Source of the DNA: Alcaligenes faecalis
Lineage (GTDB): Bacteria; Pseudomonadota; Gammaproteobacteria; Burkholderiales; Burkholderiaceae_B
Reading direction: 5' to 3'
DNA: 64,000 bases
Assembly (NCBI RefSeq): GCF_009497775.1
Contig: NZ_CP031012.1
Coordinates: forward strand, 1,178,001 to 1,242,000
The stretch's first letter is position 1. Each line of letters opens with the position of its first letter. Below, one piece after another: positions 19,721 through 27,239 of this stretch. The notes beneath the pieces were generated by a model that saw only the letters and a program-made list of their open reading frames with translations, did no database searches and was not told where the DNA came from. The position numbers were made by a program, and so were the translations under genes.

Positions 19721-20911
19721 ATGGTGCAGCATATTGTGATTGTAGGTGGTGGTATTGGCGGTACGATGACCGCCAATCATCTGGTAAGCAAGCTCTACCC
19801 GGAGATTCGCTCCGGCAAAGTCCGCATTACCATGTTGTCCAATTCCCCTTGGCATTATTACAAGCCCGCTTTTATGTACGTGGCGTTTGATGCTTTTTTC
19901 CGGGACGAACTGCGACGACCGCAAATTTCCCTTTTACGCCCTGAAATTGATTTTCAGCTGGAGGAAGTCAGTGGCTTTGACTTCAAGGCCAGCCGTCTGC
20001 ACTGCGCTAGCGGCAAGAAGATTGATTACGACTACCTGGTGCTGTCTACGGGCTGCGTCCCTTCCCCGGAAAAAATCGAAGGTCTGAAAGAGGGCGGTGA
20101 TCACTTCTACCAGCACGCCCCTGCACGCCAATTGGCTGACCGTCTGAGCAAGCTGGAAAAAGGCCGTGTGCTGGTAACGGTGACTTTCCCCAAAACCCAT
20201 AACGTGCCGCACCAGTGCGGGATCGCTCCCGTGGAAACGACCCTGATGCTGGACGAGTATCTGCGTCGTCGCGGGGTGCGCGACAAGGTGGAGATTGCCT
20301 ATACCTATCCCACTACCTCCCAGCTTTTGCGTAATTGCCTGTTCATGCAGAACGAGGTTTGCCAGGTCTTGCCACCGATTTTTGAGGACAGGGACATCAA
20401 GCATCAACGCGGTTTTACCTTGAGCCGGGTGGACCCCGAACGCAAGATTGCGTATTCCGTGGAAGGCGCAGAAGAGCCATTCGACCTCTTGATGGCGACT
20501 CCACCGATTACCGCCGTTGCGGCAGTGCGCGACTCGGGCATTTCGCAAGCAGCCGATAACGAAGGCTGGGTCCCCACCGATCACCAAACCATGAAGGTGC
20601 TGGGTCTGGATAATGTGTATGTGCTGGGTGACACGGTGGACCTGCCCATTAGTAAAGCCGGTGGCTCCTGCCACAACCAGTCGCCCGTGGTGGTCAACAA
20701 CCTGGCCTCAGAGCTGCGATTCGGGCGCACCAGCGACGAATACGATGGCCGTGTGGTGGCGGTAGCCCAAATGGGTCTGGAGGGCGGTATGCCGCTCTGG
20801 TACGACTACAAGGAGGATGTGCATCCTACGCCCCCCACCAAGCTGGGTGGCTTGCTGCGCAAGGGCTTTAATCGGGGTATTTACTGGGCCGTGGCCCGTG
20901 GCTTGGTCTAA
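19721..20911 (+). CDS. SQR-like FAD-dependent pyridine-nucleotide-disulfide oxidoreductase family protein
   Basis: A 396-residue flavoprotein of the sulfide:quinone oxidoreductase/FCSD type. The FAD-binding motif VIVGGGIGGTMTAN begins at residue 5, YDYLVLSTGC closes the first domain, and VYVLGDTVDLPISKAGG is the second FAD contact. Three cysteines are placed as in SQR-like enzymes: Cys112 (TGCVPSPE), Cys166 (PHQCGIAP) and Cys317 (GGSCHNQ). The C-terminal segment lacks transmembrane helices but ends in an amphipathic KLGGLLRKGFNRGIYWAVARG, plausible for membrane docking. A DUF1641 gene follows by 14 bp, a known companion of SQR genes. The electron donor is not proven. AGGAG precedes the ATG. 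Confidence 0.85.
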   Translation: MVQHIVIVGGGIGGTMTANHLVSKLYPEIRSGKVRITMLSNSPWHYYKPAFMYVAFDAFFRDELRRPQISLLRPEIDFQLEEVSGFDFKASRLHCASGKKIDYDYLVLSTGCVPSPEKIEGLKEGGDHFYQHAPARQLADRLSKLEKGRVLVTVTFPKTHNVPHQCGIAPVETTLMLDEYLRRRGVRDKVEIAYTYPTTSQLLRNCLFMQNEVCQVLPPIFEDRDIKHQRGFTLSRVDPERKIAYSVEGAEEPFDLLMATPPITAVAAVRDSGISQAADNEGWVPTDHQTMKVLGLDNVYVLGDTVDLPISKAGGSCHNQSPVVVNNLASELRFGRTSDEYDGRVVAVAQMGLEGGMPLWYDYKEDVHPTPPTKLGGLLRKGFNRGIYWAVARGLV

Positions 20912-20925
20912 GTCAGGAGAGACAG

Positions 20926-21384
20926 ATGAATTCGGTATCGGATAAATCCTTGAACCCCGAAGATGCGGGTGCGGCTCAGAAAAAACCAACAGCCCTGGAA
21001 AGCTTGCTGGGAGAAGACCCTGGCATCAAGGGCCTGGACGAACTGATCGGCAAGATCGAGCCTTTGCTGGCCGGTGGTCGCCTGAATCGGGTAGTGGATG
21101 CGGTGTCCCTGCTGGCCGATCTGGTGGATATGACGGACGACTACATGCTTGAAAAGCTTATGAAGGGCTTTGAGGAGGGCGTAGGAGCCGCCTGGTCGGT
21201 TGGAAACGCGGCACGTATGGCTTCGGACCAGGTGCGGGCTACGGAGACCACACCGACCCTGATGGGGCTTATACGCCTGGCCAAGGAGCCGGAAGTGCGT
21301 CGCGGTCTGACTTTCTTTCTGATGATGGCCGGTGTGATGGGACGCCAGATGCGTTATCAGAACCTGGATCACACGGGGGACTGA
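20926..21384 (+). CDS. DUF1641 domain protein, partner of the SQR-like enzyme
   Basis: A 152-residue protein with the DUF1641 (PF07849) pattern: GLDELIGKIEPLLAGGRLNRVVDAVSLLADLVDMTDDYMLEKLMKG, given here in shortened key form LLAGGRLNRVVD and DMTDDYMLEKLM. The central part is helical; the segment FFLMMAGVMG near the end is hydrophobic but short for a membrane helix. No catalytic motif is visible. DUF1641 genes sit beside SQR-like flavoprotein genes in many bacteria and archaea, so a subunit or docking role is likely, but it is unproven. A ribosome site AGGAG lies 7 bases before the ATG. Confidence 0.8.
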   Translation: MNSVSDKSLNPEDAGAAQKKPTALESLLGEDPGIKGLDELIGKIEPLLAGGRLNRVVDAVSLLADLVDMTDDYMLEKLMKGFEEGVGAAWSVGNAARMASDQVRATETTPTLMGLIRLAKEPEVRRGLTFFLMMAGVMGRQMRYQNLDHTGD

Positions 21385-21406
21385 TGCGATAGCTGTATCG
21401 CTAAAG

Positions 21407-21441
21407 AAAAATGGGCCGCTTTTGCAAGCGGCCCATTTTTT
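21407..21441. terminator. Bidirectional terminator between the DUF1641 gene and the ABC permease
   Basis: Perfect 15-bp stem AAAAATGGGCCGCTT/AAGCGGCCCATTTTT around TTGC. The A- and T-flanks let it serve both converging genes. Confidence 0.88.
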
Positions 21442-21459
21442 TGCTCAGCACCTCAGCGT

Positions 21460-22161
21460 TCAGTGATTCAAGAACGCCATTTGGCGTTTTTCCACGATAC
21501 GGAAAATACCGACCAGAATGAAGGACACGCACAGGTAAATCAGTGCAGCAATCCCGTAGGAGGTAAAGGTCTGGTAGGTGGCCGCATTGGCATCACGCGC
21601 GATCTTGAGCAGGTCAGGAACGGTAGCGGTAAAGGCCAGCGAGGTGGCGTGCAGCATCAGGACCACTTCATTGCTGTAAGCGGGCAGGACGCGGCGCAAG
21701 GCTTGCGGCAGAATCACGCGGCGGTACAAGGTCCAGCCGGACATGCCATAGGCACGCGCCGACTCGACTTCACCGGGAGGCATGGAGCGGATGGCCCCGG
21801 CAAAAATCTCGGTGGTGTAGCCAACAGTGTTCAAGGTCAGCGCCAGAATCATGCAGTTGAAGCCGCTCATGAAGAAGGCTTCCAGTGCAGGCACGGATTT
21901 GATGATGGCCAGCTTGTACATGGCGGTGTAGATCAGCAGGATCTGCACGTACAAGGGAGTACCGCGGAAAAAATAGGTGAAGGCACCAATAGGGCGCGAC
22001 AGCCAGGCTTTGCCCGAAACACGGCCAATGGCCATGAAAATCGACAGGAAAAAGCCGATGGCAACCGAGATCACCAGCAGCCAGAGCGTCATGGCCAGAC
22101 CCGAGAGCTGACCATTGCTTTGGTACAGATAGGCGCGCCAGAATTCGTTCAGAACATCCAT
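21460..22161 (-). CDS. Polar amino acid ABC transporter permease, HisM-like
   Basis: A 233-residue inner-membrane permease of the His/Glu/Gln/Arg/opine family with about five hydrophobic helices. The EAA loop reads ESARAYGMSGWTLYRRVILPQALRR, in key form SARAYGMSGW-P-ALRR. The block FTYFFRGTPLYVQILL is typical of HisM/ArtM. Its ATG shares one base with the stop of the HisQ-like gene (TAATG), so the two are translationally coupled. No ATP-binding subunit gene follows; a terminator does. The substrate is probably a basic amino acid, inferred from the binding protein. Confidence 0.92.
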   Translation of the reverse strand: MDVLNEFWRAYLYQSNGQLSGLAMTLWLLVISVAIGFFLSIFMAIGRVSGKAWLSRPIGAFTYFFRGTPLYVQILLIYTAMYKLAIIKSVPALEAFFMSGFNCMILALTLNTVGYTTEIFAGAIRSMPPGEVESARAYGMSGWTLYRRVILPQALRRVLPAYSNEVVLMLHATSLAFTATVPDLLKIARDANAATYQTFTSYGIAALIYLCVSFILVGIFRIVEKRQMAFLNH

Positions 22162-22850
22162 TAGAACTGCGCTCCTTTCACGCCAATGTTGTAGCGTCGC
22201 TCCAGGTAGCTCAGCCCGATATTGCTGACAGCGGTCAGGCCCAGATAGATCAGGGCGGTGATGCCAACAAAGAGGAAGGAGTTGAAGGTCGCGTTACCGG
22301 CGTTTTGCGCAATCTTGACCACATCGCTCAGGCCGATCAGGGACACCAGCGCAGTGGATTTGAGCAGGATTTGCCAGTTGTTGCCCAGTCCAGGCAATGC
22401 GTAGCGCATCATTTGTGGGATCTGGATGCGGTGCAAAACCTGCCAGGCGCTCCAGCCACAGGCCTTGCCGGCTTCCATCTGGCCTTTGGGGATGGCCATC
22501 AGGGCGCCACGGAAGGTTTCGGCAAAGTAAGCGCCATAAATAAAACCCAGCGTGACCACACCGGCGCCAAAGGGATCAATCTCGATCATGTCCCATTCCA
22601 GCCAGTCAGTCAGCTCGTTCAGCCAGATTTGCAGGCTGAAAAAGAACAGCATCAAGAGCACCAGGTCCGGGACGCCCCGGATCAAGGTGGTATACAAACC
22701 GCCCACCCAACGCAGCAGCGAGGCGCGGGACAGTTTCATCAGGGCAGCGACCAGACCCAGCACCAGGGAAACCAGCAGTGAGAGCACGGCCAGTTTGATG
22801 GTTTCCCAGGTGCCGACCAGCAACTGCGGCCCATAACCGTAAAGCAACAT
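22161..22850 (-). CDS. Polar amino acid ABC transporter permease, HisQ-like
   Basis: A 229-residue permease pairing with the HisM-like protein downstream. It has the N-terminal helix block GTWETIKLAVLSLLVSLVLG, the segment YTTLIRGVPDLVLLMLFFF and the EAA loop around EAGKACGWSAWQVLHRIQIPQ (key residues A-CGWS-P). It lies 16 bp after the binding-protein gene and overlaps the HisM-like gene by one base. Together they form the membrane channel of a histidine/lysine/arginine/ornithine-type importer. Confidence 0.92.
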   Translation of the reverse strand: MLLYGYGPQLLVGTWETIKLAVLSLLVSLVLGLVAALMKLSRASLLRWVGGLYTTLIRGVPDLVLLMLFFFSLQIWLNELTDWLEWDMIEIDPFGAGVVTLGFIYGAYFAETFRGALMAIPKGQMEAGKACGWSAWQVLHRIQIPQMMRYALPGLGNNWQILLKSTALVSLIGLSDVVKIAQNAGNATFNSFLFVGITALIYLGLTAVSNIGLSYLERRYNIGVKGAQF

Positions 22851-22866
22851 GGTTCAGGTATCCAGG

Positions 22867-23661
22867 TCAGGGCGCGATGCGAATGTTTTCTTTTTGGAAG
22901 TACTTGTCGGCAAAGGTCTGCATGGTGCCATCGGCCTTCATTTCGCGCAGAACTTCATCAACGGTTTTCTTGAGTTTCTTGTTGCCCTTGCGAATGCCCA
23001 TGGCGATAGGCTCGTTCAGAATTGGACTGTCGTCCACGGTGCTGCCGGTCAGTTCAAAGTCGGCACCGGCTGGTTTGCTCAAAAAGCCTTCGACGGCGTT
23101 CTGGGCTTCCTGGAAAGTGGCGTCCACGCGGCCACCGGCAAGGTCATTGAACGCGTCGGTGTAGCTGGGGTAGGCCACAACGGTCACCCCGTTATTGGCC
23201 CAGTTCTGGCGCGCATAGGTTTCCATTGTCGTGCCTTGCTGCACGCCGACGCGCTTGCCTTTCAGGGACTCGGCGGTGGGCTCAAAGCCGCTGCCTTTGC
23301 GGGCGGCCAGACGAACCGGCACGATGTACATGGGTTCGCTAAAGTCGATGACCTTGGCGCGTGCCTCGGTAGCAGTCATGGTGGAGTTGGCCAGATCGAA
23401 CTTGCGCGCTTGCAGGCCGGGGATCAGGCTGTCAAAGGACTGGTCGATCCACACGCACTTGGCTTGCAGGCGCTTACAGATTTCGTTGCCGATGTCGATG
23501 TCAAAGCCTTGCAGCTCGCCACTGGGGTCCAGAAACTCGAAGGGGGGATAGCCCGCTTCAGTGGCAAAACGGATTTCGGACGGCCCGGCTGCATGGGCAG
23601 CAGCGGGCACTAAGGCACTGCAAAAAGCCACCATCAGGAGGCGGGCAAGCATTTTGTTCAT
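22867..23661 (-). CDS. Periplasmic basic-amino-acid binding protein, HisJ/ArgT-like
   Basis: A 264-residue family 3 solute-binding protein. A signal peptide is clear (MNKMLARLLMVAFCSALVPAAAHA). The mature part shows IRFATEAGYPPFEFLDPSG, LQGFDIDIGNEICKRL and a DFSEPMYIVPVR hinge block, all typical of the LAO/HisJ group, including the aromatic residues that stack on the ligand side chain. Ligand likely Lys, Arg, Orn or His. It is the first gene of the SBP-HisQ-HisM operon. GGAG lies 9 bases before the start. No ATPase gene is linked, so an ATPase from elsewhere must energise the importer. Confidence 0.92.
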   Translation of the reverse strand: MNKMLARLLMVAFCSALVPAAAHAAGPSEIRFATEAGYPPFEFLDPSGELQGFDIDIGNEICKRLQAKCVWIDQSFDSLIPGLQARKFDLANSTMTATEARAKVIDFSEPMYIVPVRLAARKGSGFEPTAESLKGKRVGVQQGTTMETYARQNWANNGVTVVAYPSYTDAFNDLAGGRVDATFQEAQNAVEGFLSKPAGADFELTGSTVDDSPILNEPIAMGIRKGNKKLKKTVDEVLREMKADGTMQTFADKYFQKENIRIAP

Positions 23662-23709
23662 GTGGAGGACTCCGGCAAATATCGACTAGCTTGTGGCATT
23701 CAATACAAA

Positions 23710-23735
23710 TTCGGCCCTGCTGATGGAGGGCCGAA
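23710..23735 (-). terminator. Hairpin after the LOG-family gene
   Basis: Perfect 9-bp stem TTCGGCCCT/AGGGCCGAA with an 8-base loop, 28 bp beyond the LOG gene stop. The following minus-strand T content (TTTG) is weak, so termination efficiency is doubtful. Confidence 0.45.
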
Positions 23736-23763
23736 GAAAGACTGCAAATTTAACCCGTACGCC

Positions 23764-24432
23764 TTACTGGGGCAATGCGGGTTCCGCCCTAGGCAGTACG
23801 CAACACTGGTTAATGTAGGTCATGACTTCGTCCAGATCGTCGGTTACGACCAGCAAATTCAGGTCTTTGGGGCCGATCAGACCCATCTCCATCAATTGGT
23901 CACCAATCCAGTCGATCAGGCCGGACCAAAAGGAAGTGCCGATCAGTACAATGGGTGCGGGTGGGACTTTGCCTGTTTGAACCAGGGTCATGACTTCAAA
24001 CAGCTCGTCCAGGGTACCGAAACCGCCAGGCAGGGCAATGTAGGCCCAGCTGTGCATGAAGAAGGTGGCCTTGCGCGAGTAGAAGTACTCGAACTGCAGA
24101 CTTTGTGTCTGGTAAGGGTTGTTGGTGGTTTCGTGGGGCAAGCGTATATTCAGGCCAATACTTTGCCCGCCTGCTTCGTACGCGCCTTTATTGGCTGCTT
24201 CCATCAGGCCAGGACCGCCGCCTGCAATCAGGGTGACGCCCGCTTCGGCCAGACGACGACCCAGTTCCTGGGCCAGTTCGTAGTAGGGATGACCGGGTTT
24301 GATGCGTGCGCTGCCGAAAACACTAACGCCAGCACCCATTTCTTTTAATGTATCGACCGCAGTTTGCAGCTCCTTCATGATGGTAGGAATCTGCTCAGAG
24401 GCCGGTAAACGGACGATTTTATTGTTAGACAT
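23764..24432 (-). CDS. LOG-family nucleotide phosphoribohydrolase (TIGR00730)
   Basis: A 222-residue Rossmann-like lysine decarboxylase-fold protein. The family motifs are GGGPGLMEAANKGA at 71-84 and PGGFGTLDE at 135-143. LOG enzymes release free bases from nucleoside 5'-monophosphates, including cytokinin ribotides; the bacterial substrate is often unknown. The N-terminal 35 residues are helical and precede the core. Its ATG (24432-24430) overlaps the ATG of the divergent polA (24431-24433) in the tetramer CATG. A site AAGG lies 8 bases upstream on the minus strand, inside polA. Confidence 0.9.
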   Translation of the reverse strand: MSNNKIVRLPASEQIPTIMKELQTAVDTLKEMGAGVSVFGSARIKPGHPYYELAQELGRRLAEAGVTLIAGGGPGLMEAANKGAYEAGGQSIGLNIRLPHETTNNPYQTQSLQFEYFYSRKATFFMHSWAYIALPGGFGTLDELFEVMTLVQTGKVPPAPIVLIGTSFWSGLIDWIGDQLMEMGLIGPKDLNLLVVTDDLDEVMTYINQCCVLPRAEPALPQ

Positions 24433-27148
24433 GAAAAAAACCTTGTTGCTCGTTGATGGTTCCAGCTATCTGTACCGAGCGTACCATGCGATGCCCGATC
24501 TGCGAAACGCGCAAGGCCAGCCTACAGGCGCCTTGTACGGGGTCATCAATATGCTGCGCCGTCTGCTACAGGATTATCAAGCGGACTATATGGTATGCGT
24601 TTTTGATGCCAAAGGCCGCACATTCCGGGACGATCTGTACGATCAATACAAGGCTAACCGGCCCTCCATGCCCGAAGATATGGCGGTGCAAATAGAGCCT
24701 ATTCACAAAGCGGTACGCGCCATGGGCTGGCATCTGATTTGTCAGTCCGGCGTGGAGGCCGACGATATCATCGGCACGCTTTCCCGTCTGGCGGCTGAAA
24801 ATGGCATCGAGACCGTGGTGTCTACCGGAGACAAGGACCTGGCCCAGTTGGTCAATGAGCATGTGCAGTTGGTCAACACCATGAGTAACGAGACGCTGGA
24901 TGTAGAAGGCGTTACCAATAAGTACGGGGTACGCCCGGATCAAATTATCGATTATTTGATGCTGATTGGCGACACCTCGGACAATATTCCCGGTGTTCCC
25001 AAGGTAGGTCCCAAGACGGCCGCCAAGTGGTTGGGCGAATATGGCAGCCTGGACGAACTGTTGCAGCATGCCGACAAAATCAAGGGTGTGGCCGGCCAGA
25101 ACCTGCGCGATTTCAGCTCCAACTTTGACATGACGCGCAAGTTGGTCACGGTCAAGCTCGATTGCGAGGTGCCCGGCTTCACGGGCGATTTCGGCGCTCT
25201 GGAGCCGGAGCCCCGCGACAATGCCGTGTTGCAGGATATCTACGAGACCTTTGGTTTCCGCACCTGGTTGCGCGAACTGACGGATGATCCCAAGCGCGTG
25301 CCCGCCCAGGATGCTCGTGTGGAGGCTGAAACGCCTGCTGCGCCGGCTGAACTGGATTACCAGACCGTCACGACTAAAGAACAGTTGCAGTCCCTGCTAA
25401 GCCTGCTGGAAAAGGCCGAGCTGGTGGCGCTGGATACGGAAACCACCTCCTTGGACCCCTTGATGGCGCGTCTGGTGGGTTTGTCGGTGTCAGTCAAGGC
25501 GGGTCAGGCTTTCTATGTGCCGGTGGCCCACCGTGGCTCGCTGGATGTGGAACAGCTGGATAAAGACTATGTATTGGAAACCCTGCGCCCCTGGTTGGAA
25601 AACGCCGAGGCGGCCAAGGTACTGCATAACGCCAAGTACGATACCCATGTCCTGCTGAATGAAAAAGTCAGCTTGCGCGGCATCTGCGAGGACACCATGT
25701 TGCAGGCTTATGTCTTGCAATCGCACAAGCGCGTCAGCATGGAAGAGCTGGCCTTGCAATGGCTGGGTCTGAAAGGTGCGTCTTACGAGGATATTTGCGG
25801 CAAGGGTGCCAAGCAGATCGGCTTTGACGAGGTGGATATTCCGGTGGCCTCGCAATATGCCTGCGAAGATGCGGACTACACCTTGCGTCTGCATCAGTGC
25901 CTGCGTCCTCAAGTGGCCAAGGAAGAAGGTCTGGAGCGTATCTATCTACTGGAAGTGCAGGCTTCGGATGTGCTGACCATTGTGGAGCGCAATGGCGTCA
26001 AGATTGATGTGCCTACCTTGGCGCGTCAAAGCCACGAGCTGGGCCAGAAAATGCTGGAGCTGGAAAACAAGGCCTATGAGCTGGCTGACCAGCCTTTCAA
26101 TATGAATTCCCCCAAGCAAGTGGGCGAGATTCTGTTCGGCAAGCTGGGTATCCCGGTGGTGCGTAAAACAGCCAGCGGCGCTCCTTCTACTGATGAAGAT
26201 GTTCTGACGCGTTTGGCTCAGGATTACCCCTTGCCGCAGGTGCTGCTGGAATACCGTGGTCTGGCCAAGCTCAAGTCCACCTACACCGACAAGCTACCCA
26301 AAATGGTGAATCCGGACAGTGGTCGTGTACATACCCGTTATGCGCAGGCTGCTGTCATTACCGGGCGTCTGGCTTCTTCCGATCCCAACTTGCAGAACAT
26401 TCCTGTACGTACCGCAGAAGGCCGCCGTGTTCGTGCCGCCTTTGTGTCCGAACTGGGCAAAGTGGTCTCGGCTGACTATTCCCAGATCGAATTGCGCGTG
26501 ATGGCCCATGTGTCGGGCGACGAAAATCTGCAGCAGGTGTTTGAGCAGGGCGGGGACGTGCATACGGCAACCGCTGCCGAGATCTTTGGTGTGGATGCCA
26601 AGGATGTCAGCTCGGACCAGCGTCGTGCGGCCAAGGCGATTAACTTTGGTCTGATCTACGGCATGGGCGAATTCGGTCTGGCCAGCAATCTGGGCATTAC
26701 CCGTGATGCGGCCCGTGCCTATATTGATCGCTACTTCGCTCGCTATCCTGGCGTGGCCAGCTACATGACTCGCATCAAGGCCCAGGCCCATGAGCAGGGT
26801 TATGTGGAAACCGTGTTCGGTCGCCGCCTGTGGTTGCCTGAACTGAAAGGCGCGAAAGGGCCGCGTATGGCCGGTGCAGAACGTGCCGCCATTAACGCAC
26901 CGATGCAGGGCACCTCGGCTGACCTGATCAAGATGGCCATGGTGGCTGTGCAGCGCTGGCTGGAAGAAAAGGGGTTGCGCACGCAAATGGTCATGCAGGT
27001 ACATGACGAACTGGTATTCGATGTACCCGAAGACGAGCTGGATGTTTTGCGTGAAAACCTGCCGGGCCTGATGTGCAATGTGGCCAAGCTGGATGTGCCG
27101 CTGGTGGCTGAAGTCGGCGTGGGCGACAACTGGGAACAGGCTCACTAA
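24431..27148 (+). CDS. polA: DNA polymerase I
   Basis: A 905-residue Pol I with all three activities. The 5'-3' exonuclease domain starts MKKTLLLVDGSSYLYRAYHA and has YKANRP and GDTSDNIPGVP. The 3'-5' exonuclease looks active: LDTETTSLD, HNAKYDTHVL and CEDADYTLRL carry the acidic metal ligands. The polymerase has DYSQIELRVMAH, RRAAKAINFGLIYGMG and VHDELVFDVP. The start at 24431 begins the conserved N-terminus; the frame stays open back to 24299 but that stretch is antisense LOG coding. No good ribosome site precedes the ATG, and the promoter must lie inside the LOG gene. A terminator follows at 27171. Confidence 0.97.
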   Translation: MKKTLLLVDGSSYLYRAYHAMPDLRNAQGQPTGALYGVINMLRRLLQDYQADYMVCVFDAKGRTFRDDLYDQYKANRPSMPEDMAVQIEPIHKAVRAMGWHLICQSGVEADDIIGTLSRLAAENGIETVVSTGDKDLAQLVNEHVQLVNTMSNETLDVEGVTNKYGVRPDQIIDYLMLIGDTSDNIPGVPKVGPKTAAKWLGEYGSLDELLQHADKIKGVAGQNLRDFSSNFDMTRKLVTVKLDCEVPGFTGDFGALEPEPRDNAVLQDIYETFGFRTWLRELTDDPKRVPAQDARVEAETPAAPAELDYQTVTTKEQLQSLLSLLEKAELVALDTETTSLDPLMARLVGLSVSVKAGQAFYVPVAHRGSLDVEQLDKDYVLETLRPWLENAEAAKVLHNAKYDTHVLLNEKVSLRGICEDTMLQAYVLQSHKRVSMEELALQWLGLKGASYEDICGKGAKQIGFDEVDIPVASQYACEDADYTLRLHQCLRPQVAKEEGLERIYLLEVQASDVLTIVERNGVKIDVPTLARQSHELGQKMLELENKAYELADQPFNMNSPKQVGEILFGKLGIPVVRKTASGAPSTDEDVLTRLAQDYPLPQVLLEYRGLAKLKSTYTDKLPKMVNPDSGRVHTRYAQAAVITGRLASSDPNLQNIPVRTAEGRRVRAAFVSELGKVVSADYSQIELRVMAHVSGDENLQQVFEQGGDVHTATAAEIFGVDAKDVSSDQRRAAKAINFGLIYGMGEFGLASNLGITRDAARAYIDRYFARYPGVASYMTRIKAQAHEQGYVETVFGRRLWLPELKGAKGPRMAGAERAAINAPMQGTSADLIKMAMVAVQRWLEEKGLRTQMVMQVHDELVFDVPEDELDVLRENLPGLMCNVAKLDVPLVAEVGVGDNWEQAH

Positions 27149-27170
27149 GGCTTCTTGGCAGGCTAAAGGA

Positions 27171-27198
27171 AAAGGCGACCTGATGGTCGCCTTTTTTT
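27171..27198 (+). terminator. Intrinsic terminator of polA
   Basis: Perfect 10-bp stem AAAGGCGACC/GGTCGCCTTT (27171-27180 and 27185-27194), loop TGAT, then further T's. Confidence 0.9.
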
Positions 27199-27239
27199 GT
27201 AGTAGAGCGGTTTGTTTTCACCGTCTGGCTGCAGTCTGT

